Shown here: one piece after another, positions 42,625 through 54,526 of the stretch | Position numbering within the stretch: position 1 is the first letter of the stretch | Layout: each line of letters opens with the position of its first letter | Assembly: GCA_030998225.1 (NCBI GenBank) | Contig: JAPYXD010000714.1 | Location: 1,984,001 to 2,048,000, forward strand | Source: Diplolepis rosae | Taxonomy: Eukaryota > Arthropoda > Insecta > Hymenoptera > Diplolepididae | Direction of reading: 5' to 3' | Length of the DNA stretch: 64,000 nt | Translations under genes and position numbers: made by a program | Notes under the pieces: generated by a model | Databases searched by the model: none | The model's input: only the letters and a program-made list of their open reading frames with translations | What the model was told of the DNA's origin: nothing

Positions 42625-43384
42625 TAGGGTTGGCAACAAAGTCATTTCACTTTTTTACTTTTTCACTTGATTACGTTAATAAGCTCGATATTTAGACTCC
42701 TCATAAATTGAACGAAATTCAACTCACCAAACGAATTTCCATTTGCGATTCACTGCTGAAACGTAACAAAACCCATCCATTTTTAAAGCGAATCATAACG
42801 GGCGACGAAAAATCATCAAAAGCCGATATTCATCAAAAGAAGGTTATGCTGAGTGTTTTGTGGGATTTCAAAGGTATTGTTTATTTTGAGCTGCTCCCAA
42901 GGAACCAAACTATCAATTCGAATGTCTACTGTTGCCAGCTAATGAAATTGGACAAAGCAATCAATGAAAGACGTCCAGAACTGGAAACTCGTAAAGGCGT
43001 CATCTTCCATCAAGATAAAGCCAGACCACATACATCTTTGGTCACTCGCAAAAAATTATTAGAGTTAGGCTGGGAAGTGATGCCTCATCCACCGTATAGT
43101 CCTGACCTTGGACCATGCGATTATCATTTATTCCGTTTACTTCAAAACTATTTGAATAGAAAAACATTCGATTCAAATGAGGCTGTCAAAAATGAGTTGA
43201 TTCAGATTTTTGCCTCTAAGGAACAAACTATCTACGAAAGCGGAATTATGAAGCTCACTGAAAGATGGCAAAAAGGTCATTGAACAAAATGGTCAATACA
43301 TAATTGATAATTGTTTGTTATTTGTATTAATAAACTTGCTTTAAAAATCATAAAAAAAATGAAATGACTTTGTTGCCAACCCAA
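42625..43384 (+). mobile_element. 760 bp internally deleted mariner (mellifera-type termini)
   Basis: The ends TAGGGTTGGCAACAAAGTCA and TTGGGTTGGCAACAAAGTCA (minus strand) are inverted and flanked by TA. Such termini are those of mellifera-subfamily mariners of Hymenoptera. About 0.5 kb, the whole transposase N terminus, is missing. Confidence 0.85.
42708..43283 (+). pseudogene. Mariner transposase, N-terminally deleted but with all three catalytic Asp
   Basis: The frame is open from 42708 to 43283. It has IITGDEK (first Asp), FHQDKARPHTS (second Asp; the earlier Q-D is the HxDNARPH position) and SPDLGPCDYHLF (third Asp), with 34 residues between the last two, a DD34D mariner. The DNA-binding domain is deleted and several residues after GDEK are also missing (WVTYD block lost). 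It lies within intact termini, so it could be cross-mobilised but cannot act itself. Confidence 0.82.
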
Positions 43385-43494
43385 TAGATTTGCATTTTTA
43401 ACATACATATATTGACTACAGAAAATTCTTTGAATAACACAGGCCCACAAAAAAAAGTGGAATGAACTTTACATGTGAGTATACTACCCCTATG

Positions 43495-45304
43495 AATTTT
43501 TCAGTATCTGTGAAAGCATTTTTGATCCACGCAATATTAGATAAAACGATAATATGTTCACGAATCTTGAGTCGCTTAGTTCGAATTTCACTGTAGAATT
43601 TCCCTAGAGTATCTCATAATTCCACTAGTCTAGGGGAAAAAGTGTTGAGCTGAGCAAAACTTGCGATTTCTGGAAGGTTTTATTTTTGCGCAAGAAAGCT
43701 TATATATTTTCGTATTTTGAGTTCCTGAATTCATATCTGACGTGAAAAATGTTACACAGTACTTTAAAATTTCCCTAGCCTAGGGAAAGACGTAGAAAAA
43801 TGTGCAAAAGTCGAAGTTTCATGCAGGCCTTTTTCGTACGGGAAAGCTGATATTTTTCCGTCTTCTGAGTTGCCGTGTTCATTTCTGTCATCAGAATTTT
43901 TATCCAGCTCCTAACAATTGCCCTAGCCTACGAAGAATTCCATGTTATTAGTTTGTTCGTCTTTTCCTTATTCTTCTATCGTCAAACGTCCGACGCAAGT
44001 GAGTCCGCCGTCCTAGGGGTGATAACCCTCATACCTCCCTAGGCCTAAGTATCAGGGCTTTCCGACTTTGACAAGGACCATGCCGACTCATTGTCGGACA
44101 CAGTACGGCATCATCCTCACTCCTTAACCCTTTCAGGGGCAGTAGCCACTATAGTGGCGCCCTATTTTTTCTCAGTTTTTTCATATTCAGTAAAACTAAA
44201 ATTGGATAAAAATATGGCTCAAATATTCTGTTGATAGAATTTTTCAAATTTTCATTTCCTACTTAGATTCATAATCTTTATTTTGGAAATTTGATACCAG
44301 ATCTGTGATCAGTAACTCTACAATTCCCGTTTGTTTGCTAATTTTAAATGTTTTGAGTGTCGTATTGAATACGACACTTTGAAATTCAAAAATCTGACTT
44401 CAGATTCGTAATCAGCGCCCTAAAAACCAAATATACAAATTATAATTTTTATACGCTGATTTTTGACAATTTTGTCCGCCTTACTGAATTTGTCTTTTTG
44501 AATTTTGAATCAACTTGCATATGGTTATATTTACATATGAACGTGGAGTAATTCTCTGAAACTGAAATTCATTTCCACAGGCCCAAGTTAAATTAAGAGT
44601 CAAAAATATTTCGTAGCCTGTGTGTGATTCAATCATGCTACCAATTTTAAAATACATAAGTTCGACCTACATTGAAACTGTAGTTTTTCTCAGTTATAAC
44701 TTTTCTTTCCTATGCTAGAAAGTAAAAGTGATATACAAAACAGAAAAAATGAGGACAAATTTTAGTTTTGTCCCTCACAATGCTTAAACACATGATATAT
44801 GCTCGTTAGCTTTTCCATGTAAAAATCAAGTCACCGTAAAACCCACGTACTACATTTTATACCTTAGACTACGAAAATTTCTAGGTCTTGTAGGAAAAAT
44901 CTGATATCAGATATGAATTCAGCTACTCGAAAGACGAGAAGACTTAAGCTTCTCCGTATAAAAAAAGACTACGTGAAATTGTAAGCTTCCCTTATCTTTG
45001 CAAATTTTCCCTAGGCTAGGGAAATTCTGAAGTACTGTGGAACATTTTTCACGTCAGATATGGATTCATGAACTCAAAATACGAAAATATATAAGCTTTC
45101 TTGCGCAAAGATAGAACCTTCCAGAAATCGCAAGTTTTGCTCAGCACAACACTTTATCCCCTAGGCTAGTGGAATTCTTAGGTACTCTACGGAAATTCTA
45201 CATTCAGATTCGAACTAAGCGACTCGAGATACGTAATAACATTTTCGTTTTATTTAGTATTGCGTAGATCAAAATTGCTTTCACAGATACTGAAAATTCT
45301 AAGA
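43495..45304. repeat. Foldback region with about 300 bp arms
   Basis: Left arm 43495-43790 and right arm 45018-45304 are inverted copies, for example TTCAGTATCTGTGAAAGC, TTGCGATTTCTGGAAGG and AAATTTCCCTAGCCTAGGGA. The centre contains a GC-richer patch (43980-44140) and a perfect 23-bp palindrome AGTGTCGTATTGAATACGAC at 44356-44378. There are no termini or coding sequence that would name it. Confidence 0.75.
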
Positions 45305-45690
45305 TTTTACGCATTTCCCCTAGGTTATAGGGAAAACTGGGGTCCAGGGGAAATTCTGAGACCAGATTCGGATTCAGCGGCTCAAATGCATTAACACCTG
45401 CATCAAATTTCTCAGTAAAACTAAAGAAAAAGAAGAATTTTTTCTCACTTGGTTGCTACATATGGGAATTTTTAAGAGATATGATGATCCGTATTTCCAT
45501 GGAAAAGAAAAATTTGGTGTAATTTCATAACATAAAAAAATTTTTAAATTAGAAAATACGGATTAGCACACGATAAACAAAAATTCCATGCTAATTTTAA
45601 GGGTGAAATAGAAATATTCAAAATTTCAAGAAAACGAAACCATCCAAAATCTTAAAACATAAAAACTACCGAATTTTGACCAAAATAACC

Positions 45691-45874
45691 AATTGAGGTG
45701 ATGGATGCAATAACTCACTTATCGCTCGAAAATATGTAGAAGTATTGTCCACTCGGAAAAATCGATTGATGAACATTTGGGTCATTTTTTTTTCATTGAT
45801 CGATTTCTGGGAGTGGACAATACTTTTACATGTTTTTGAGCGCTAAGTGAGTTATTGCATTCATCACCTCAATT
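45691..45874. mobile_element. 184 bp MITE
   Basis: AATTGAGGTGATGGATGCAA and its near-complement at the right end form arms of about 75 bp (GTGAGTTATTGCAT...; AGTATTGTCCACTC). The ends carry AATT. The hairpin is nearly perfect. Confidence 0.8.
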
Positions 45875-45966
45875 ATGAGAACCCAACAAAAAAGAAGGGA
45901 AGAAAAAAGAAAGCGACCTGCTAAAACCCCTTCCTTCTCTTTCTTCCTTTCACCTTCTTTTGATCT

Positions 45967-46275
45967 GTCACCTTACATGGGGACGCCGAAAATTAGATTT
46001 AAAAGTAAACAGAGTAGTGATGTATATATAGATATGCGAAGTGAGGTCTTTGGTGAATATAATACTTTGAATAATATTGAATACCGTTGCAAAATGGTAT
46101 TCTAAAAATTGTCTGAATTTCAAATTTTTTAAACATAAACATAATTTTTTTTAAACATTACCAAAATATGGAAGAACAATAGTATTATATTCATCAAAGA
46201 CCTAACTTTGTGTATCCATATATACATCACTACTCTGTTTACTTTTAATTTCCGGCGTCCCCATGGGAGGTGACA
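45967..46275. mobile_element. MITE, about 310 bp, arms of about 105 bp
   Basis: Inverted arms 45967-46070 and 46172-46275 share GTAAACAGAGTAGTGATGTA, TGGGGACGCCG and GGTCTTTG. The outer end is TGTCACCT. The centre is noncoding. Confidence 0.78.
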
Positions 46276-47039
46276 TTCACTTTTTTTTAGTCTCAGCTTT
46301 GTAGTCCGAATCCGGTAGTTTTGATATTTGAAGAGTTTGGATGGCTTTGTATTCTTGAAATTTTGAATTATAGTTTTATAGAAATGCAGAAATACTTCAC
46401 CTTTTCCGAAAGGTGAATCGTCTTTTTTTTGTTCTGAAGTAACAGTGCATCTCAGCTTCAATATTTGCTATTAACCAATGGATGTATTGAAATGACATTT
46501 CTGCTGAGGCATTTGCTGTTGTTCTGGTTAGATAGTTACCGTCTTTTAGTATTGGTCGAGCTTAGTCGAAACCCGAATTTTTTTAATTTTCTGCTTACCA
46601 TTTTTTTTTGTATTCGACTTTTAATTTCCAGTGAAGAGTGAACTTTTCCAAGTTGGCTACTAAGCGTTTATACTTGTTTTTACCAGCTGTTGAGAGAACT
46701 TTTTCATAGCTTTCATGTCAAAAAATATGTTCCTGAATGTCGGTCACAAAAAATTTTTTTTTTACCAAAAGTTATTTACAATAAATTTATGATGTAACAG
46801 TATTATCAATTTTCTTTCTGTGAATGGCTAATTGGATTCTGAATAGATCTGACGCGAAATTGTTTATGTATAAACGTACATTTGAGAAATATGCTTTGAG
46901 AAATGTAAAGATTGAATTTGTTTACACAAATATCAATTTCAATAAATTTATATTTTCTTCACTCGAAAGTAAATGCTCTGCGCACTTTATTGGGAATTTC
47001 TTTGGGAGACGTGTTTTAATAAGATTTCCTTGAATATCG

Positions 47040-48180
47040 CATTTTTTGTTTTCAAAAGACCTACGCAGAGTATTTCTTTTGTATTTCAATTTTTTGTCAG
47101 ATACATCTCTTTTGAGGTTCCAACAATAGTCCGCCATCATGTTCACGTTCCATCTTCCTTGATATGTACCTAGATTCCATGTCTCGGATGTCTTGATGAA
47201 ACCTTTCACCTTGCTCTTCACTGTAGTTACCCAAGTTTTTCGGAAAGTAGTCGATATGAGAATCGCTGAAATGCAATTTTAAATTCATTAGGCATTCTAA
47301 TTTGTGGAAACTGCATACCATTTCAGCTAACAGTTGTTCGTAGTCATCGGATCTCTTATTTCACAAAAAATTTTCTGTCACATTTTTGAAATTCGTCCAA
47401 GCTGACTTCTCGATTTTGTTTATTAACGACGTAAATTTATTATGGTCCAACAAAATTCTAATGTCTGGTCCTGTAAAAATACCTTCCTTCAATTTAGCAT
47501 CTGAAATGGTGGGAAAAGTGTTGGCTACGTATTGAAAACATTGTCATTTTTTTCCAGTGCTTTCGTAAACTGCTTCATCACTCCAAGCTTGATGTGAAGT
47601 GGGGGTAATAAAATTTTAGATTTTGGAACCAAAGGATTCTAGACAATATTCTTTGTTCCTTGTATAAGCTCCCTTCTTTCTGGTCAGATTTTTCTTTCAT
47701 AATGACTTTGACGGTCTCTGCTATTCCACATAAAAAACATAGGACTTTTGTAAAACCAGATTGCTGCCCTACGATCATAGTTACAATCTTAATATCCCAC
47801 AAATTTGCCACTGGTGTTTGTTGTAATTAATTCGTTCTAACAATACTGACAACTTATTGTATTTTTCTTTCATTTTCACCGAGTTCGCAATTGGAACAGA
47901 AGCGTACTGATTCGGATTATGGAGAAGTACAGCTTTTAGACTTCTGATTGACGAATGAATAAAGTCTCCACTCTCCAGCGTTTTAACAGTTCAGTTTAAG
48001 GGTATTGATTAATCCCTTGACATCAGAGAAATAAACCAAAGAAGATAAGCCATCCTTAGCGAAAAATGGTCTAAAATATTCTTCTCTATCGCGATTTACG
48101 TAGGCTAATGCTCCTATCGCTCACGCAGATTTGCGTTTCAACTTCGGAGCTAAATATTCTGATTTATTCGGAACGGCATA
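47040..48180 (-). pseudogene. Unnamed insect repeat-gene family, copy 2
   Basis: On the minus strand, in order: VANLWDIKIVTMIVGQQSGF and TKVLCFLC (47811-47720), a LPPLHIKLG-like stretch near 47590, a region with SDAKLKEGIFTGPDIR (47480), then MNLKLHFSDSHIDYFPKNLG and EEQGERFHQDIRDMESRY (47280-47160), ending with LLEPQKR. The block order is the same as in 27753-28520. There are several stops and frameshifts. The CFLC pair and HxLxFF motif are family marks. The function is unknown to me. Confidence 0.65.
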
Positions 48181-48901
48181 TTCTGAGTGCTCGCGCGTCG
48201 CACTGAAAAATTCATACCATGTTCGGTAATAGGAACTACATTGTATTCTTACCTGTGTTTCACTCCAAGATGTAGAACGACGTGGAAATTTTTTTTTCTA
48301 CGAGTTGAACACATTTTAATTTGTTTAACAACAATTAAGATTATTATCAGCAAATTCATTTTCGTGAATCAAAAAGCTTATTCCTAGAATGTACATCCAT
48401 AAATAAAAATGTTGACGTCACAGTTGTTAAAATCCGTTTTGGCGGTTTACGAGAAAAATGTTAGTCATGTTGAGACATTATAATTATATTATTAATAACT
48501 TTTGAGAAAAAATTTTTTTTGCTACTGAAACTCGGAAAAATCTTTTTTGATATGTAAGCTAAGAAAAAATCCACCCAGCAGCTTGGAAAAACAATTATAT
48601 ACGCTTAGTAACCAACTTGGAAAAATTCAAACTGTGCTGAAAATTGAAGGTTGAATAAAAAAATTAAAAAACTGGCATACAGAAAGTTCCAAAAATTTGA
48701 GTTTCGACTAATCTCGATCAATACTACAACGCTATGTAGATTGCTTTTTTGGCTCCACACAGTTTTTTATTTGTGTGCCTGTGTAATTTATTATGTAAAT
48801 GAGTTGTCTTTATAATTTTTAAATATATTGTGTTAAATTAAAAGTTTAGAACTTTAAAAATATCAAATCTCGAAATTAAATTGTATTATTGTCTATTATA
48901 G

Positions 48902-50464
48902 GCGATTCAGTGCAAAAAATAATTTCTGAAGATGATTCAGGAAGTGAAGTAGAAGAGATCGTTGAGCAGTCTACAGTACAATTTCTTCTCTGCGATGAAA
49001 ACCAATCCGATGCCGAGCTAACATTTGACGATATACAAGCGACTCTTCAAAGTATGGACACCAGCGATACTCATAGACCTATTAAAAACATATCTCTCGC
49101 AAACAAGCTGCCATCTGAAGACAAGTCTATAAACAATGGCTTGGTTGATGTAACTGCACCTCCCTTTCGGAACAATAATTATAGAGAAGCTTGTGCTTCC
49201 TCAAAAACTAAAATAAAACTAGAAAATTCATCAGCATTTTCCAGTCCTGTAAAACGATCTCATTTATCCAACACTTCTATTATTGGATCAAAACAAAATC
49301 ACGGAATCAAGAGAGAATTTTCACCAATGGCAGATATTTTTACTCCGAGTGCTTCAGCAAACTTTTCTGAAAGTTTGGTGAATAATGACTCTTGCTCTAA
49401 AGTCAAGCGACCTAGAAAGCAGCAATTGATATCCGTGAATCGCGAAGATACTGAAATAATAATACAACCAGCTTCGATGTTACAAAACGAAGAAGTGCCA
49501 TTGCCAAGAAAGAGGGGAAGACGAAAAAAGAAATCAGCTCCCTACCAAAAATCGTTAAAAATACCAACTAGAAAAAGTACTAGAAGCAAATCGCGCGTTG
49601 AAATCATTGATATCGATGTCGATGAGGAAGATTTCAGTAAGTCCATGCAGGAAAAAGAAATCTTAGAAATTACTATCGATGAAAACAAAGAGAAAGGCTC
49701 AAGTGACAAAGAAAATGAAGTAATAATGGTAAGAGATTCGGATGACGACGAGGAGGAGGAATCTTTGAAAGTGCTTCCTCCAAATTGCAAGCATTGTTCG
49801 AAGAACTTCAAACAGCGACGAGCCTTAGATGCTCACATGCGAGTTTGCATAAAATTAAGAGGCAAATCTCGTAAATGGAGTGGTAGGCATACTATAGCTG
49901 ATTCGGATGTAGAAATGGAAGGTTCAGAACCCAAAGATTTTAAGGAAAATTCTAAAGGAAAAAGTTCTAAGGATGGTTCAAAAGAGAAGAGTTCTGCAAA
50001 AAATTGTTCTAGAGAGAAGAAAGAATACACTTGCAAAACGTGTGATGAGAAATTTGACATGGTTGTATCATTAGCAAGACACGTTCGTGCTGAACACTCT
50101 CCGAGGAAGAGAGGGAGGCCAAGTAAATTTGAAACTCTGAAGTCAAAAATGCATATGCAAGTAGAAATGGTGAAAATTTATGATTTAAAAGTTCAGGAAA
50201 TTAAAAAAGCGTATTTAGAGGAAGGCGTACCAAATGAAGAAAAGGTATCGCAAGATGATAGACCACCAAGAAAAAGAGAAACGCCAAAGAAAACTGAAAC
50301 TACCGAAACGAAAGCAGTAGGAACACCCAATGCAAATAAATACAGTTCTAAATCGATGCGAAAGTGGAGGCCGAAGAAACCAACTTGTGGGAAATGCGGT
50401 CGGTGGTTTTCCAGCACTGGAGCCTTAAAAACTCACAGTTTGAATCATTCTACAAAAAAGTCTG
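48902..50464 (+). CDS. Zinc-finger gene, large internal exon (three C2H2-type fingers)
   Basis: The exon follows TCTATTATAG and ends at donor GTAAGT (50465). It is 1563 nt, open throughout, and ends with one base of a codon. The N-terminal part is acidic (SEDDSGSEVEEIVEQ). The middle has a basic AT-hook-like PRKRGRRKKK (49504) and acidic DSDDDEEEE (49737). Three fingers follow: CKHCSKNFKQRRALDAHM with a final C instead of His (49786), CKTCDEKFDMVVSLARHVRA (50032) and CGKCGRWFSSTGALKTHSLN (50389). A second AT-hook core PRKRGRPSK lies at 50103. It is a nuclear DNA-binding protein by these features. The ORF can start at 48889, but that ATG is intronic. Further exons must lie downstream, outside what I can identify. 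No symbol is assigned. Confidence 0.85.
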
Positions 50465-51664
50465 GTAAGTTGTTTAAATTCATCAAAAATAACTTTTGCT
50501 GCATCAGATTCATATGTTTTAGAGGAAATGTAAATGTAATAAGTAAAGCTTGTTTGAATTTGAATTTAAAAGTTATTTTATTATTAATAACAATGTGATT
50601 GAAAAATTAAGTAATATAGAACTAACGTGTGAATTCATCTGGATGCATCTTTACCAAAAAATATATCTTTTAAAGTGTACAGAACAGAGGAACAATAAGA
50701 GAGAATGTTGACATAAAAAATAAGGTGCTTTTTCTGTGAGCCCCTCACCTCACACATATATCACATTGTTCTAATAATGGTGAGAGAGTTCAGATCATTT
50801 TTTTAACTTCACTTGCTTGCATTTCACAAAGCATCTGTATTTTGTACGTTAAATGTGAAAAAGTGGATCTTTCAACTTAAGAATATTAGACCCATCTTTA
50901 GCAGACTCAATTTTCAATTTATCATCTATCTGTGTCATTTCTGGGAAATCTAAAATGTCATCTGATGTGAAAATTTCAAAAAGTAACTTTCGGCGAAGCC
51001 ATTTTCTTTCTTGTACCTCAATAGCCAAAGTATTTCCCACGTCTTTTTAAGTATGCATTCTTTTCAGAATATCTTGGGAAGTGTCTTTATCAAAATGAAA
51101 CCTTTTCCCAAAGGTTTTTCTAGGGAACGACGCAATTCTGAAGTTCCAATTTTCGAAATCAACTTGTTGTCGATTTTATAGTATTGAAGGCAATATTTTT
51201 GTTCAAAAACACCATGTACAGATTCAACTGTCTATCAAATTTTAGTCACAAAACGATACTCCTTACTTTTTTTTGTGGACAATTGTTTCCTTCTCCCTTT
51301 TAAAGTGGACAATAGCACATTGTTTTCCTCTAAATTGTCTTTTAAATCCGATTTTTGTGGAAAGCGGTAAATTTATGGTTTTAAACTCGCAGATTTCAAA
51401 TTTCGAATCAAAATTTTAAATAACAATTTAGAAAAATAAAAATGCATGACTTAAAGTGAAGAAAAAATTTGAGATAATTTCGAAAAGTAAATAGATATAA
51501 TGCATTTAATACGAATTTTATTACTGTTTACAATAAAAATACAAACAATTAACATATAATATTCATTCTATCGATTAATTCAAACCATATTTATCGCGAG
51601 AAATATTAGAACAAAGGAACAGTTGGAAGGCTTCTGGTGATAAACTTTTTCCTTTTTCCGAATA
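50465..51664. other. Intronic or intergenic DNA after the zinc-finger exon
   Basis: A minus-strand ORF at 50849-51040 (RRKLLFEIFTSDDILDFPEM) looks protein-like and may be a fragment of a repeat gene, but I cannot place it. Nothing else is seen. Confidence 0.35.
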
Positions 51665-52020
51665 AAAGGTTTTCCAATAGGGGCATAACAATTTCGTATC
51701 TTTATATGAACGCACCCTTAAACTTTTTTAATGAACTGTCAATGTCCAAACGTTAGTTAAAGTCAACATTTTCATCATGGTAAAGTTCACGAACCAGCAA
51801 CGTTTGGAAATTATTAAAAATTACTACCGAAATTCTGAGTCGGTGGTCGCAACTTTAAGAGCGCTTGCTCCAATTTTCGGCCGTAATAATCGTCCCACCC
51901 GACAGGCTGTGCGTGCTATACTGGACATAATCGAGACCAAATTTACAGTATTGGACGTTCCGGTGCCAAAAAGACGTCGTATTGCTCAAAACGAACAAGA
52001 GATCAGTAATCAAAAACCTT
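51665..52020 (+). mobile_element. 5' fragment of the 18969-type mariner-like element
   Basis: It starts AAAAGGTTTTCCAATAGGGG next to TA and runs into the transposase N terminus at 51777 (VKFTNQQRLEIIKNYYRNSE). The frame is open through PKRRRIAQNEQEI and then leaves the family near 52010. The rest of the element is absent. It is on the plus strand, opposite to the copies at 18969 and 33320. Confidence 0.78.
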
Positions 52021-52717
52021 ATGTCCCAGGCACAACGTAACGTGAGACCGTAGAAGCAAAAGTACCTTAACGCAAAATTCAGGAACTATTTCTGATTTAA
52101 AACTGTATAGACCAAAACTCTAAACAAATCTGGTTAATGGTAGAGCGCGGGGTTTGTCTGATGACTGTGAGGAAAGTGAAGATTTAATTATCTCCGATAA
52201 CAAACTTCAAGAAAATCACATTAAATTTGATAAAATTATATTTATTTAACTAAACAATATCGAATTTTCTGACAAAGTTGCGAAAATGATTCGCATAATT
52301 CAAATATAATTTCAGTGTTCGATAATTATACATAAGAAAAGTGAAAAACAACATATGCAAATCTAACCTCGAAACTTCACTTCCTATCCACTTCCATAAT
52401 TCCGTAAATTCTTAATAATTACCACAAAATTCTGTAATATGAAATACCTCAATATTGTGAATAATCTAAATACCGCTAATTGCTCGATAAAATGACTAAA
52501 ATCACTGAACATTAACCCGAACATAAAATTATAGTTTGCATATGACGAGATTTCTTTCAAAATTTTTTTTAATTGCTTGAATAATTGACTTTTTTGAGGT
52601 CTATTCCCGTCATCAATTCCCGTCTCTACGTGTCTTAATAAGTTTGATTTGATTTTGATTTCATGTTAAAAATAAAAATAGGTATATGCTTTTTTAATTA
52701 TTGCACTATGTTTACGG
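52021..52717. other. AT-rich spacer, no gene seen
   Basis: Only chance ORFs are present. No repeat or terminus is recognised. Confidence 0.4.
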
Positions 52718-54526
52718 GGTGTCCCAAAGTCACCGTTACAAAAAAATCATAGATTCCTGACGAAATTTTAAGACACTTTTTCCTTTACGATTTTTTGAAA
52801 TTAGCTAAATTGACGGTTATATTCATGATTTTATCGGGCCAATCAGAGCGCGACTTTTGGCACTGCTGAAAGGTCTGGCGAGAGCCGCTCGCGACGATCA
52901 TAAGAACCACTTAGGGGGGTCCCTTCCCTGCCGTGCGAAATTCGGCGTTTTTCCCAGATACCTGCAGATGCCTCAGCTCACCCAGAGCGGCTTATCAATG
53001 ATTAATGGTAGCAAGTGTCGTAAAACGAAAGCATTCCTTTTTTTCGATGTAGATCTTTGAATTCTGGGATTTTTTCTAGTATGCACGTTTTTCAGTCGTT
53101 GCCCGAAGAGAACTCGATCAACAGTACCCACATAGGTAGATCGGTCGCGAAGGAGACGTCAGGTGGCCACCAAGGTCACCTGATCTCAACCCTCTCGATT
53201 ACTTCTTGTGGGGTCACTTCGAGAATTGGCTCACAGTGGGTCCACTCATATAGGAGAAAAGGGGAACGAATTATAATGTTTGCTATCAACAAGAGGTGGC
53301 GCTATTGTCGCTATCGATGTTATTTTTAAACTGTTGTAACCATAGCAACCATATCATTGCCAGTTGAAATAATACAGCCGATGCTCATTTTACTCAAATA
53401 CCGTTCGAAGCACCTCAAGCGTCGGTGATATATTTATACATTTCAGTTTAACCCACTCACGGATTGTGATGCCCTGTCGTCGACAACGTTTTACTCAACC
53501 CCTTACTATTTCCTATGTAACGCTTATTGATATTCACTTTGGGTGAATTAGGTATTTATCAAATTCATTTTACCCGACTAGGATTTAATAAATGTTCAAA
53601 TGTCCTTAAGTCCCAAGTTTAATCGACAGAGTTGAGTAAAATTACATCAACTATTTTTCTCCGTGTAATAGTACAGTATTCAACCGTTCATTGTGATTCA
53701 TATTTAAAAATTCTTGTACTTTTATTCTTTCACAAATTATTTTCAACTTTAAATCATTCAAATTTATGAAATAGATTTCATACAATATATTTCAAAATTT
53801 TCCGCTCTTTAGAATACATCGGGCTGGGGGGACAGGGGTTTCGTTTGCATTGATATTAGTTCTTGCTATAGAAACTTGGCGGCGCTGATGCTCATTTTTA
53901 CTTTTTTAAGTACCGTCCTAAAATACATGGTAGTGGCCGCACTGTGAATTGACTGCATGAGCAACGAATCGACATGCCAGAGGGACTCGATGCTCAGTTG
54001 CATATAGCTTATGCGACTGTAACACCCGCAATGGTCAGGGCGGCAATAACCACCATCGTACGGCAGGCCGAATTATGCATCGATCAACAGGGAGGACATT
54101 TCGAACATTTGATGTAGATTTAAGAACATTCAAAAAAATGTACTGTGTGTGAATTTATTTTTGACTTTTCATTTTCAAACCTTCTGAACTACAGAAATTT
54201 GTTCATTCTTTCACGATAACATTCAAAATCCGAGGGATTAATCCTTATGTTGAGATAAGACTACATTTAGGGAAATCAAAACATTCCACAGACTCTGCTA
54301 CCTTGCTCTGCACGGGTGAGCTAAGGCAACTACAGCTATCTAGGAAACCCGCCGAGTTCCGCACGGCAGGTGAGGGGCCCCCCTAAGTGGTTCTTATGAT
54401 CGTCGCGAGCGGCTCTCGCCAGATCTTTCAGCAGTGCCCAAAGTCACGCTCTGATTGTCCCGATAAAATCAATTCCGTCAGGAATCTATGATTTTTTTGT
54501 AACAGCGACTTTAGGACACCCCGTAT
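52718..54526 (+). mobile_element. IS630-like element with about 200 bp inverted ends, broken
   Basis: The ends ACGGGGTGTCCCAAAGTCAC and ACGGGGTGTCCTAAAGTCGC (minus strand) are inverted. Inner arm parts also pair (CTCGCGACGATCATAAGAAC, AAAGTCGCGCTCTG-like). Transposase traces are on the plus strand: WPPRSPDLNPLDYFLWGHF at about 53160 (third Asp region), and the C terminus MPEGLDAQLHIAYATVTPAM to GGHFEHLM at 53972-54114. The N-terminal two-thirds are missing. About 0.65 kb (53280-53930) between the two traces is foreign, and includes a CTCCGTG-TA end at 53659-53667. Confidence 0.72.

Larger units (their letters stand above)
40763..48901 (+). other. 8.1 kb intron of the zinc-finger gene, filled with transposons
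   Basis: It begins GTAAGT and ends TCTATTATAG. It contains a tandem repeat (42140-42600), a deleted mariner (42625-43384), a foldback region (43495-45304), two MITEs (45691-45874, 45967-46275) and an unnamed repeat-gene relic (47040-48180). In 40763-42140 and 46276-47040 I see no gene. A CpG-containing patch lies at 41550-41760 with a short TTCTA run. Confidence 0.75.

Noticed and set aside
48889..48901. ATG at 48889 as the start of the zinc-finger protein
   Set aside because: The ATG lies in the polypyrimidine and acceptor sequence. The A|GC codon split with the exon at 40533 fits an internal exon better.
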